NCBI GenBank assembly: GCA_019638185.1
Contig: JAHBUH010000006.1
Location: 1-64,000 of the forward strand
Direction of reading: 5' to 3'
DNA length: 64,000 bases
Origin: Leadbetterella sp.
GTDB taxonomy: Bacteria; Bacteroidota; Bacteroidia; Cytophagales; Spirosomataceae
The notes beneath the pieces are model-generated. The model saw only the letters and a list, made by a program, of their open reading frames with translations, did not search any database and was not told the DNA's origin. Both the position numbers and the translations under genes were made by a program. Shown in pieces: positions 7,672 to 16,510 of this stretch. The stretch's first letter is position 1, and each line of letters opens with the position of its first letter.

Positions 7672-8706
7672 ATGAAAAAGCTATTAATTTTTACTTTCCT
7701 GGCGGCATTACCCTTTGCAGGATGTACAAAAAAGCAGGAGTCTGCCACAGACACCATCCCGAACATCATCTTTGAAACCGATATCGGCAATGACGTGGAT
7801 GATGCCCTGGCCCTGGACATGATCTACAAATACCTGGATGCCGGGAAGATCAACCTGCTGGCTGTTTCCTCCAATAAGGAGAGCCGGTATTCTACGGAAT
7901 ACATTGACCTGATGAACCGCTGGTACGGCTACCCTGACATCCCCATCGCCAAGGTGATTAAAGGGATAGACAGCGAAAACGATGCCCGTAAATACGCGGA
8001 ATTTGTCTGCCTGCAGAAAGACAGCACGGGCCAGCCGCTTTTCCCCCGGCCCGCGTTTGACTACGACGCCGTCCCGGAAGCCGTAAGCCTCTACAGGAAG
8101 CTACTGGCCGAACAGCCGGATCATTCGGTGACCATCGTGTCGGTAGGTTTTTCTACCAATATCTTCCGCCTGCTGCAGTCGGGTGCTGATGAATACTCCC
8201 CACTTTCCGGCAGAGAGCTGATTGCTAAAAAAGTAAAGCTGCTGTCTATGATGGCCGGGAGCTTCGGTGAAAACAGGTTGGCGGAATACAATGTGGTGAA
8301 AGACATACCGGCCGCGCAGATCATTGCCGACAGTTGGCCTGGTCCGATAGTGTTTACGCCGTTTGAGGCGGGGATAGCCGTGAAATACCCGGCTGCCAGC
8401 ATTGAAAATGATTTCAAATGGGCGGCCCGTCACCCGGTAGTAGAAGCCTATAAGCATTACCTGGATATGCCTTACGACCGGCCCACCTGGGATCTCATCG
8501 CCCTGTTGTATGTGGTGGAGAACTCTCCGGAATATTTTACCGAAAGCGCTGCCGGGAAGATCTCGGTAGACGACAAAGGCTATACCTCCTTTTCTGCGGA
8601 GCCTGACGGCCCTCACCGCTACCTGACGCTCGACAGCACGCAGGCGGAACGGACCCGGCAGCACTTTGTGGAGCTGATCACCGCGCAACCCAAAAACCGA
8701 AATTAA
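7672..8706 (+). CDS. nucleoside hydrolase-like lipoprotein
   Basis: The protein is an inosine-uridine preferring nucleoside hydrolase homologue. The start at 7672 is preferred over an in-frame TTG at 7633 because it gives a lipoprotein signal peptide ending in LPFAGC, followed by a mature protein of ~325 residues. The calcium/ribose-binding motif is present as ETDIGNDVDDALAL near residues 37-50, and the C-terminal WDLIALLYVV near 279-288 supplies the second conserved Asp. It should cleave the N-glycosidic bond of nucleosides to free base and ribose, here probably in the periplasm on a membrane anchor. It sits between ribokinase and the sugar permease, fitting ribose release before uptake. The exact nucleoside is not readable. 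Confidence 0.85.
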   Translation: MKKLLIFTFLAALPFAGCTKKQESATDTIPNIIFETDIGNDVDDALALDMIYKYLDAGKINLLAVSSNKESRYSTEYIDLMNRWYGYPDIPIAKVIKGIDSENDARKYAEFVCLQKDSTGQPLFPRPAFDYDAVPEAVSLYRKLLAEQPDHSVTIVSVGFSTNIFRLLQSGADEYSPLSGRELIAKKVKLLSMMAGSFGENRLAEYNVVKDIPAAQIIADSWPGPIVFTPFEAGIAVKYPAASIENDFKWAARHPVVEAYKHYLDMPYDRPTWDLIALLYVVENSPEYFTESAAGKISVDDKGYTSFSAEPDGPHRYLTLDSTQAERTRQHFVELITAQPKNRN

Positions 8707-8713
8707 CCTTAAA
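8701..8713 (+). repeat. 13-nt leader motif, copy 1 (before the permease gene)
   Basis: AATTAACCTTAAA begins inside the stop codon of the nucleoside hydrolase gene and ends 11 bases before the permease start. The identical sequence occurs at 9734-9746 with the same spacing to the SusC start. Confidence 0.6.
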
Positions 8714-8724
8714 TACTTAAAGAT

Positions 8725-9729
8725 ATGTTTATCGTAGATAACTATGCATTGGCCGTCATTTTCTGCGTGATCACCATGATCTGCTGGGGATCGTGGGGAA
8801 ATACCCAGAAGCTGGCGGGGAAATCGTGGCGGTTTGAGCTTTTCTACTGGGACTACGTGACCGGCATACTGCTGTTCTCCCTCATTTCGGCATTTACGCT
8901 GGGGAGTTTCGGAGAGGCGGGCCGTAGCTTTCTCCCGGATCTGCAGCAGGCGGATTGGGCCAATATCCGGAGCGCGTTTATTGGCGGAGTGGTGTTTAAT
9001 GCGGCCAACATCCTGCTGTCGGCCGCGATATCCATCGCTGGGCTGTCGGTGGCTTTCCCGGTAGGGATAGGCCTGGCCCTGGTGCTGGGGGTGGTGGTGA
9101 ATTATATGGGCTCGTCTAAGGGTGATCCCGTGCTTCTTTTTGCGGGCGTGGCCCTGGTAACAGTGGCTATTGTCTTCAATGCCATTGCGTATGGCAAGCA
9201 GGCAAGGCAGGCACAGAAGGTGTCGTCAAAAGGCCTTATCCTGTCGCTGGTGGCGGGTCTGCTGATGTCGTTTTTCTACCGTTTTGTGGCGGCCTCCATG
9301 GACCTGGAAGATTTTGTGAACCCGGCCGCGGGCAAGATGACGCCCTATACGGCGATGTTCGTTTTTGCGCTGGGCATTTTCGTGAGCAACTTCCTGTTCA
9401 ATACCCTGGTGATGCGCCGGCCGTTTGAGGGTGCGCCCGTTAGCTACGGCGAATATTTCAAAGGGAGCTTCGGCATCCACCTGGTGGGTATCCTGGGCGG
9501 ATTGATCTGGGGCCTGGGCAATGCCTTTAACCTGATTGCGGCCGGGAAAGCCGGTGCGGCAGTGTCTTACGGGCTGGGCCAGGGCGCCACGCTGGTGTCG
9601 GCACTTTGGGGCGTGTTTATATGGAAAGAGTTCAAAAATGCGCCGAAAGACGCCAATAAGTACCTGTATCTTATGTTTCTCCTGTTCCTGGCAGGCCTGG
9701 CCCTGATCATTGTAGCGGGATCTAATTAA
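8725..9729 (+). CDS. GRP/RhaT-type sugar permease
   Basis: This is a 334-residue, ~10-helix inner-membrane protein of the drug/metabolite transporter superfamily. The N-terminal MICWGSWGNTQKLAGKSWRF segment (about 19-38) is typical of GRP glucose/ribose uptake and L-rhamnose RhaT-like permeases, and the C-terminal YGLGQGATLVSALWGVFIWKE (near 285-305) is also conserved there. With ribokinase and nucleoside hydrolases around it, free ribose is the likely cargo, driven by an ion gradient. It replaces the ABC ribose importer used in many proteobacteria. Ribose specificity is inferred from context. Confidence 0.83.
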   Translation: MFIVDNYALAVIFCVITMICWGSWGNTQKLAGKSWRFELFYWDYVTGILLFSLISAFTLGSFGEAGRSFLPDLQQADWANIRSAFIGGVVFNAANILLSAAISIAGLSVAFPVGIGLALVLGVVVNYMGSSKGDPVLLFAGVALVTVAIVFNAIAYGKQARQAQKVSSKGLILSLVAGLLMSFFYRFVAASMDLEDFVNPAAGKMTPYTAMFVFALGIFVSNFLFNTLVMRRPFEGAPVSYGEYFKGSFGIHLVGILGGLIWGLGNAFNLIAAGKAGAAVSYGLGQGATLVSALWGVFIWKEFKNAPKDANKYLYLMFLLFLAGLALIIVAGSN

Positions 9730-9733
9730 CCGG

Positions 9734-9746
9734 AATTAACCTTAAA
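9734..9746 (+). repeat. 13-nt leader motif, copy 2 (before the SusC gene)
   Basis: AATTAACCTTAAA, identical to 8701-8713, ends 11 bases before the SusC start codon. It is a likely translation-initiation or RNA-processing leader rather than a coding element. Confidence 0.6.
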
Positions 9747-9757
9747 AAACTGATAAC

Positions 9758-12700
9758 ATGAATTCGTATTTTTTCAAACTCCGGCGGTGGGGTAAGCTAT
9801 GCTTTGTTCTACTGCTCGGGACAGCCTTTGCGGCCATTGGCCAGAACCGGGTAAGCGGTACCGTAACCGATAAGAATGGTGAGCCCGTCATTGGGGCGAG
9901 TATACAGGAGAAAGGAACCACCAATGCCACCGCTACGGATGTGTCGGGCAGGTTCTCCCTGTCCGTTCCGCAGAATGCCGTTCTCCAGGTATCTTTTTTG
10001 GGATATATTTCCCGTGAGATCCCTGTGGGGAATCGTACCACCCTCGAAATTACGCTGGAAGAAGACTCCCGCCTCCTGGATGAAGTGGTGGTAGTGGGTT
10101 TCGGAACCCAGAAAAAAGTTAACCTTACAGGTGCTGTGGGAGTGATCGACTCCAAAGCCTTTGAATCTGTGCCCGTTCAGAATGCCGTTCAGGCATTGCA
10201 GGGCCGGATTGCCGGGCTGAACATCACCCAGCCTAACGGTGGGGCACTGAACAGCCGGGCGGGTATTGATGTACGCGGATTGGCTACCATAGGGCAGGGC
10301 TCCTCCGGCGGGGCGTTGATACTGATAGACGGTATGGAGGGCGACCTCTTTACCCTCAATCCTCAGGATATTGAAAACATTACCGTTCTGAAAGATGCCG
10401 CAGCCTCCTCTATTTACGGCTCACGTGCACCGTTCGGGGTGATCCTGGTGACCACCAAAAAAGGAAAGCAGGGTAAGGTGACCGTTAACTACAACAACAG
10501 TTTCCGGTATAATTCAGCCATCAATATGCCGAAGGAGATGGATTCCTATACCTGGGCTACCTATTTCAATGAGGCTTCCATAAATGCCGGATGGGGAGAT
10601 GTGATCGCTCCGGAACAGATGCAGCGGATCCGCGATTATATGGATGGCAAAATCACCACCAACACTATCCCGAACCCGGGAAATCCGAATACCTGGAGTA
10701 ACGGCTATGAGCTGGCCAATGATAATATTGACTATTACTCGGTATTTTATAAAAAAATGACACAGGCACAGGAGCATAATATCAGTGTGGCCGGCGGAAC
10801 GGAACGTACCAGCTATTATGTTTCGGGAAACTACCTGGATCAGGGCGGATTGATGAATTTTGGCAGTGACGGGCTGAAGAGATATAACCTTTTCGGAAAG
10901 GTGGAAGCCCGTTTATCTGACAAGGCTACAATTAACTACAATGCCCGCTTTATTCGTTCAGATTACCATCAGCCAAGACACATGAGCAATAGTTTCTTCA
11001 AGGATATCGGCCGGCAGTCATGGCCTATAGGTCCGCTTTATGACCCCAATGGTTTCCTGTTTAATGACCATGCCTTAACCCTGAGAGACGGTGGCGAGAT
11101 TAAAAACCAGGGCTCTACCACCTTCCAGCAATTAGGCCTGACGTTTGAGCCGCTGAAAGGTTTGCGCCTGGTAGGAACAGCCAACTACCGGAATGATACC
11201 AACTTTAACCATGAAGACGGTAAGCCCATCCGCCAGATGCAGGTGAACGGGGTGAATTTCGGAAACGAATGGTATTATAACTGGGTGAGCGAGTTTGCGG
11301 ATAAAACCGATTACCTGAACCTGAATGCTTATGCGGATTATGAAATGACGCTTCAGAAAAATCATTATTTCAAGCTGATGGGCGGTTTCCAGACCGAACA
11401 CAATAATTACAGGGACCTGTGGGGCTCCAAAGACGGGATTATGGTATTTGATGTGCCAACCATTAACACTACGTCCGGTATGGGGAGAGACGGCGATGTG
11501 ATCCCGCCCCGGGTAACCGGCGGATATTCCAGCTGGGCCACAGCAGGCTTTTTCAGCAGGCTGAACTATAACTTTGCAGAGAAATACCTGTTTGAGGCGA
11601 ACCTGAGATATGACGGTACTTCGCGGTTCCGTGAAGAGCGGAGATGGGGACTGTTTCCTTCGTTTTCAGCCGGATGGAATGTAGCCCGTGAAGATTTCTT
11701 TCAGCCGCTGGAAAACGTGGTCACTAGCCTGAAAGTACGCGGTTCTTACGGCTCACTGGGTAATCAGAATACCAACTCGCTTTATCCTACCTATACTACA
11801 ATGGGCTATGCCACTTCTTCAGGCAGTTGGCTTATAGACGGTGCCCGGCCTAATATTTCATGGGCGCCCGGACTGATCAGCCGTTCACTCACCTGGGAGG
11901 AGATCCGTTCATGGAACGTCGGACTGGACTTTGGTTTGCTGAAGAACAGGCTTACGGGATCGTTCGATTATTTCGTTCGTAAAACCCTGAATATGGTGGG
12001 GCCGGCTGATGAGCTGCCTGTAGTGCTGGGTACGGGGGTACCGGTAACCAATAACACCGACCTGAAGACCAAAGGTTTTGAGCTGGAGCTGGCCTGGCAT
12101 GACAAGGTATTGAAAGACCTCAACTACGGTCTTCGCTTTGTGCTGTCGGATGCCGTAGGTGAGATTACTCGCTATTCCAACCCTTCCGGTACATTATCAC
12201 AATATTACGCAGGAATGAAGTGGGGGCAGATCTGGGGGTATGAGACCGTAGGAATAGCCAAAACCAATGAAGAAATGAATGCGCATTTAAGTACGCTGAC
12301 CAATGGCGGACAAAGCAACCTGGGCAGTAACTGGATGGCGGGAGACATCATGTATGCCGACCTCAACGGCGACGGCAAGATCAATTCGGGCGCCGGAACC
12401 ATTGATGACCATGGCGACCTCCGGGTCATAGGAAACTCTACTCCCCGCTTTAACTTTGGTTTTGACATTACAGCGGACTGGAAAGGTTTTGACCTGAGCG
12501 TCTTCCTGCAGGGAGTGGGCAAGCGCGATTACTTCCAGGGAAGCTTCTATTTCTGGGGAGCGGATAATACAGGAAGGTGGAACTCTATGGGACTCGTTCA
12601 GCATGAAGATTATTTCAGGAATGATCCGAATCACCCGCTGGGGCTGAATACAGACGGGTATTACCCGAGACCCCTCTGGGGCACCGGCAAAAACCAGCAG

Positions 12701-12952
12701 GTACAGACCCGCTACCTCCAGAATGCTGCGTACCTGAGGCTTAAAAACCTTCAGCTGGGCTATTCATTGCCTTCTTCCCTGGTGCAAAAAGCCGGCATGA
12801 GCAAGGTCAGGCTATTTGTATCCGGGCAAAACCTGCTGACCATTACCAAAATGACTACCCTTTTTGACCCCGAAACCATAGGCGGGAACTCCCACGGAAA
12901 TGTGTATCCGCTGACCAAAGTGTATTCATTTGGCCTCAATGTTACTTTTTAA
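9758..12952 (+). CDS. SusC/RagA-family TonB-dependent outer-membrane transporter
   Basis: The 1064-residue protein has a signal peptide (to about residue 29), a carboxypeptidase-regulatory-like beta-sandwich at ~32-105 with SGTVTDKNGEPVIGASI, a TonB-box region with DEVVVVGFGTQKKVNLTGAV near 108-127, the plug domain with the SusC-typical VRGLATIG and ENITVLKDAAASSIYGSRAP motifs, and a long barrel ending in YSFGLNVTF. It lacks an N-terminal STN domain, so it is not expected to signal to an ECF sigma factor. Paired with the SusD gene 11 bases downstream, it should import a ligand across the outer membrane, here probably nucleosides or ribosides given the neighbours. Confidence 0.94.
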   Translation: MNSYFFKLRRWGKLCFVLLLGTAFAAIGQNRVSGTVTDKNGEPVIGASIQEKGTTNATATDVSGRFSLSVPQNAVLQVSFLGYISREIPVGNRTTLEITLEEDSRLLDEVVVVGFGTQKKVNLTGAVGVIDSKAFESVPVQNAVQALQGRIAGLNITQPNGGALNSRAGIDVRGLATIGQGSSGGALILIDGMEGDLFTLNPQDIENITVLKDAAASSIYGSRAPFGVILVTTKKGKQGKVTVNYNNSFRYNSAINMPKEMDSYTWATYFNEASINAGWGDVIAPEQMQRIRDYMDGKITTNTIPNPGNPNTWSNGYELANDNIDYYSVFYKKMTQAQEHNISVAGGTERTSYYVSGNYLDQGGLMNFGSDGLKRYNLFGKVEARLSDKATINYNARFIRSDYHQPRHMSNSFFKDIGRQSWPIGPLYDPNGFLFNDHALTLRDGGEIKNQGSTTFQQLGLTFEPLKGLRLVGTANYRNDTNFNHEDGKPIRQMQVNGVNFGNEWYYNWVSEFADKTDYLNLNAYADYEMTLQKNHYFKLMGGFQTEHNNYRDLWGSKDGIMVFDVPTINTTSGMGRDGDVIPPRVTGGYSSWATAGFFSRLNYNFAEKYLFEANLRYDGTSRFREERRWGLFPSFSAGWNVAREDFFQPLENVVTSLKVRGSYGSLGNQNTNSLYPTYTTMGYATSSGSWLIDGARPNISWAPGLISRSLTWEEIRSWNVGLDFGLLKNRLTGSFDYFVRKTLNMVGPADELPVVLGTGVPVTNNTDLKTKGFELELAWHDKVLKDLNYGLRFVLSDAVGEITRYSNPSGTLSQYYAGMKWGQIWGYETVGIAKTNEEMNAHLSTLTNGGQSNLGSNWMAGDIMYADLNGDGKINSGAGTIDDHGDLRVIGNSTPRFNFGFDITADWKGFDLSVFLQGVGKRDYFQGSFYFWGADNTGRWNSMGLVQHEDYFRNDPNHPLGLNTDGYYPRPLWGTGKNQQVQTRYLQNAAYLRLKNLQLGYSLPSSLVQKAGMSKVRLFVSGQNLLTITKMTTLFDPETIGGNSHGNVYPLTKVYSFGLNVTF

Positions 12953-12963
12953 TTTCTGAAATC

Positions 12964-14940
12964 ATGAAAAGATATATCATAAGCATACTCGTTCTGGCAG
13001 GGCTTTCTTCCTGCAACGACTACCTGGATAAAGAGCCTTTGTCCAGCCTGACTCCGGAGCAATACCTCACTACGGAGGCAAATATTGCTTCTTACGCCAC
13101 CGATCTTTACAATATGCTACCGGTTCACGGGCAGTGGGACTGGGGTACTTTCCAGTACGATGCCCATACGGATAACATGGCCTCTGTAACGCCCAGCGAT
13201 ATCTTTGCACCGGGTTTCTGGCGGGTAAGCCAGACAGGAGGAGCGTACTCTTTCGGGAATATTTATCGCTGCAATTATTTTCTTGACAAAGTGATCCCGC
13301 TTTTTGAACAGGGCAGCTTATCCGGGATAGAACCCAACATGAAGCACTATATCGGTGAAGTTTACTTTTTCAGGGCATTTGAATACTTTAACAAATTAAA
13401 GGCACTGGGCGACTTCCCGATCATTACCACCACGCTGGAAGATAAGCTGGAGGTATTGACAGAGGCCAGCAAAAGGGCGCCGCGAAATGAAGTAGCCCGT
13501 TTTATATTGGCTGATCTGGATAAAGCGCTGGAATACATGGCTGAAAATCCACCGGTAGGAGGAAGGAATCGCCTGAGTCGTGATGCCGTGCGCCTTTTTA
13601 AATCAAGGGTAGCGCTCTATGAAGGCACCTGGCTGAAGTATTTTAAAGGTACGGCTTTTGTGCCCGGCGGCCCGGGATGGCCCGGGAAAAACAAAGAGTA
13701 TAACAGCAATTACAACTTCCCGGGGGGAAGCATCGAGGCAGAGATTGATTTTTTCCTGACACAGGCCATGAATGAATCCAAAACGATAGCCGATAAATAT
13801 ACCCTGGTGGGGAATACCGGGAAATTCCAGAACCAGCCTTCTGATCCGGCAAACCCATACTTTGACATGTTCGGTGACACGGATATGAACCCGTTTTCGG
13901 AGATTATTCTCTGGAAACAATATAACTTCGGACTGGGCGTAACCAATACCGTACAGGAATTTCTTACGAAAGGAAATAACGGCTACGGAACCACCAAGAG
14001 CATGCTGGATGCTTTTGTAATGACTGACGGGAAGCCCGTGTACAAGGCCACTCTCCGCCAGGATGGGAACACTTCTTACTGGGGAGACGATGACCTGCTA
14101 ACGTATACCAGGAACCGGGATTCGCGCGCGCAGCTGTTCTTTAAAAGACCGGGTGACAATAACCTGCACTCAGAGGCCGGCCAGCAAGGGGTGAGGGTAG
14201 AGCCCTATCCGAATATCACATCGGCTACTCCTTCTCTCAAGTATAATACGGGGTATGCGCTCAGGAAAGGCCTCAATTTTGACGGTTACCAGACCAATCA
14301 GAACTACAGTACGGCCGGGAGCATCGTTTTCAGGGCAGTAGAGGCCTATCTCAATTATATGGAAGCCTCCTATGAGAAAAACGGGTCGATTGATGCCACG
14401 GCAGATAAATACTGGCGGGCTATCCGGAAAAGGGCGCTTATCAATGAAGACTATAATTATACGATAGGGCTTACCGATATGCAGAAAGAAGCGGAAAGCG
14501 ATTGGGGGGCATACTCGGGCGGAAAAGTGGTGGATGCCACGTTATACAACATTCGCCGGGAGCGCCGGTGTGAGCTGATAGCAGAAGGATTCCGGCCTGC
14601 GGATGTACGCCGGTGGCGCGCCATGGACCAGATGATCAGTAAACCGTACCACATTCTGGGTATGAATCTTTATGATAAGATGGCAGACCGGCCGGAATTC
14701 AAAAGTGTTATCAAAGAAGGAGAGAATGTGTCGCCCCGGTCGTTCAGCAAATACCTGGCGCCCTATCATATTCTTTCCAATAACCGGGTATACGACGGTT
14801 ACCGGTGGAATATGGCCCATTATCTTGAACCCATCGCCATCCAGCATTTCCTGATCACAGGGGGTGGAGATGCCGGCAAGTCGCCTTTGTACCAGAATCC
14901 GGGATGGTCGCTGCAGGCCAATGAAGGGCCTACCCCCTGA
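12964..14940 (+). CDS. SusD/RagB-family surface lipoprotein
   Basis: The 658-residue protein starts with a lipoprotein signal (LAGLSSC, Cys17) and then the classic SusD opening NDYLDKEPLSSLTPEQYLTT. The helical TPR scaffold and the C-terminal RRERRCELIAEGFRPADVRRWR motif (about 535-556) are diagnostic. It binds substrate at the cell surface and caps the SusC barrel encoded just upstream. At 658 residues it is longer than many SusDs (~520-600), which may reflect an enlarged binding face. Confidence 0.94.
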   Translation: MKRYIISILVLAGLSSCNDYLDKEPLSSLTPEQYLTTEANIASYATDLYNMLPVHGQWDWGTFQYDAHTDNMASVTPSDIFAPGFWRVSQTGGAYSFGNIYRCNYFLDKVIPLFEQGSLSGIEPNMKHYIGEVYFFRAFEYFNKLKALGDFPIITTTLEDKLEVLTEASKRAPRNEVARFILADLDKALEYMAENPPVGGRNRLSRDAVRLFKSRVALYEGTWLKYFKGTAFVPGGPGWPGKNKEYNSNYNFPGGSIEAEIDFFLTQAMNESKTIADKYTLVGNTGKFQNQPSDPANPYFDMFGDTDMNPFSEIILWKQYNFGLGVTNTVQEFLTKGNNGYGTTKSMLDAFVMTDGKPVYKATLRQDGNTSYWGDDDLLTYTRNRDSRAQLFFKRPGDNNLHSEAGQQGVRVEPYPNITSATPSLKYNTGYALRKGLNFDGYQTNQNYSTAGSIVFRAVEAYLNYMEASYEKNGSIDATADKYWRAIRKRALINEDYNYTIGLTDMQKEAESDWGAYSGGKVVDATLYNIRRERRCELIAEGFRPADVRRWRAMDQMISKPYHILGMNLYDKMADRPEFKSVIKEGENVSPRSFSKYLAPYHILSNNRVYDGYRWNMAHYLEPIAIQHFLITGGGDAGKSPLYQNPGWSLQANEGPTP

Positions 14941-15088
14941 TAGAGAGTAATCTCCGGATGCCGTTTAGCGGGTTTAGTGTGACACGGGTAATACCTGTAC
15001 GGGGTATGCCCGGTCACGCTGAACCGGCACGGTCTGCAGATCGCCGGCTTTCTGAATAACCTCTTGCGGTATATTTCCTGTTTTATCG

Positions 15089-16510
15089 ATGAAGTATTTA
15101 GTAATCATTTTCCTGGTATCCTGTTCGTACATTCTCCGGGGGCAGGAGAAAGAAAACAGCCGGCTGACGGTGGCCGGAAAGCCCTTTCTCATGCTGGGAG
15201 CACAGTTGAGAACCGACTTCTTCCTGCAGTTGGAAAACAAGACGCCGGAAGAGCTGGAACCGTATTTTGAGTTGGCATCGCGGTTAAACATCACGGTGCT
15301 GCAGGTGCCGGTTTCGTGGCGCGACGTGGAACCTGAAAAGGGAGTCTATTCCGGGCGTTTGCCCGAAACCTACATCCGTTATTGTGAGAAGTACGGCATG
15401 AAGCTGGAGCTGCTTTGGTTTGGCAGCTATATGTGCGGTTTTTCTGTAGAAGGATATATCCCGGATTATGTCAGGAAGGATACCGTTTCTTTCCCACGGC
15501 TCCGGCACCGTTTTAACGGCTGGCTGGGCGAGCATTTTTTCCTGGCACCCGATTCTCCGCAGCTGGTGGAAAGAGAGTCACGGGCATTAGAAGCGCTCAT
15601 GGCTACGGTGAAAAATTATAACGGAATCCACGGCGGGAATACCGTTACAGGGATACAGGTGCAAAATGAGCCGGATATGCTGGCCACCCGCCACAATGCT
15701 CTGCATGGCCTTTCCCCGGACGAACTCTGGCCCGCACTGATCCGGATGCTGGACAAGCTGGGAAGAGTGGTGAAAGCCTCCGGTTATCCTGCTTATACCC
15801 GGGTTAACCTGACCACCACTTACCCCGATTATATCGAAAAAGGCAAAGCGATAGTTGCTACGGAGGGAATTGATTTTGTAGGGTTAGACCCCTATGAAAA
15901 CCGCGTGGATTCGATCACCCGTAAGCTGGAAGCGCTGGCGGCTATTCCCGGAAATTATGCACACATTGCAGAAAACGGGGGAGAATATGAAAATACGGAT
16001 ATCCTTGCTCTGAACGCCCTTTCTATGGGTTACGGTTATTCTGTTTTTGAAGTGGTAACCACCTCGCACCCTTTCCTAAAAGAATGGACTCACCGGGGTG
16101 TTTATAACCCCGATTTTTCTCCCAAACCGCATACCCGGCGTACGGCAGATGCCTTTGGGATAATCCGTAAAGCATGGTATCCTTTTGCCACGGCCGCCCC
16201 GCAGAATATCGTGGTTTTTAATGCGGACGGGGATGAAGTAGCTTGCGCCCGTAAAAACACGCGGAGTGCTACGGTTTCCTGGCAAACCGATACGGGAGGT
16301 GTGGCATTTGCGGTAGAGCTTGACGACGGGCTAATGGTGGCGTCTACCCGGGCAGACAGCATGCGTTTCCCGGGGTTGGCCGTTAAGAAAGTGGAAAAGG
16401 GCCTTTATGACCCCGCTGGGCAATGGGTAGCCAAAGGAACAGGAATTGCAGGAGGGGAACTGAACTTAGCGCCCGGAACCGTTTACAGGATATATTTTAC
16501 AAGAAAATGA
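15089..16510 (+). CDS. secreted TIM-barrel glycoside hydrolase-like protein (DUF4978 type)
   Basis: The 473-residue protein has an N-terminal signal peptide and a clan GH-A-like TIM barrel. A likely acid/base Glu sits in VQNEPDML (Glu194) and a likely nucleophile Glu in IAENGGEY (Glu295), each at the end of a hydrophobic strand as in GH35/GH42-type enzymes. LGAQLRTDFF near 36-45 and LELLWFGSYM near 106-115 resemble Bacteroidota proteins known as DUF4978. A beta-rich C-terminal domain follows from about 370. It should hydrolyse a glycosidic bond in the periplasm or at the surface. It shares a 4-base ATGA overlap with the next nucleoside-hydrolase-like gene and has a paralogue at 17684. Its substrate is unknown. 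Confidence 0.75.
   Translation: MKYLVIIFLVSCSYILRGQEKENSRLTVAGKPFLMLGAQLRTDFFLQLENKTPEELEPYFELASRLNITVLQVPVSWRDVEPEKGVYSGRLPETYIRYCEKYGMKLELLWFGSYMCGFSVEGYIPDYVRKDTVSFPRLRHRFNGWLGEHFFLAPDSPQLVERESRALEALMATVKNYNGIHGGNTVTGIQVQNEPDMLATRHNALHGLSPDELWPALIRMLDKLGRVVKASGYPAYTRVNLTTTYPDYIEKGKAIVATEGIDFVGLDPYENRVDSITRKLEALAAIPGNYAHIAENGGEYENTDILALNALSMGYGYSVFEVVTTSHPFLKEWTHRGVYNPDFSPKPHTRRTADAFGIIRKAWYPFATAAPQNIVVFNADGDEVACARKNTRSATVSWQTDTGGVAFAVELDDGLMVASTRADSMRFPGLAVKKVEKGLYDPAGQWVAKGTGIAGGELNLAPGTVYRIYFTRK

Noticed and set aside
16423-16506. Longer N-terminus of the 16507 gene
   Set aside because: It overlaps the end of the previous gene in another frame; the ATGA overlap start gives a clean signal peptide.
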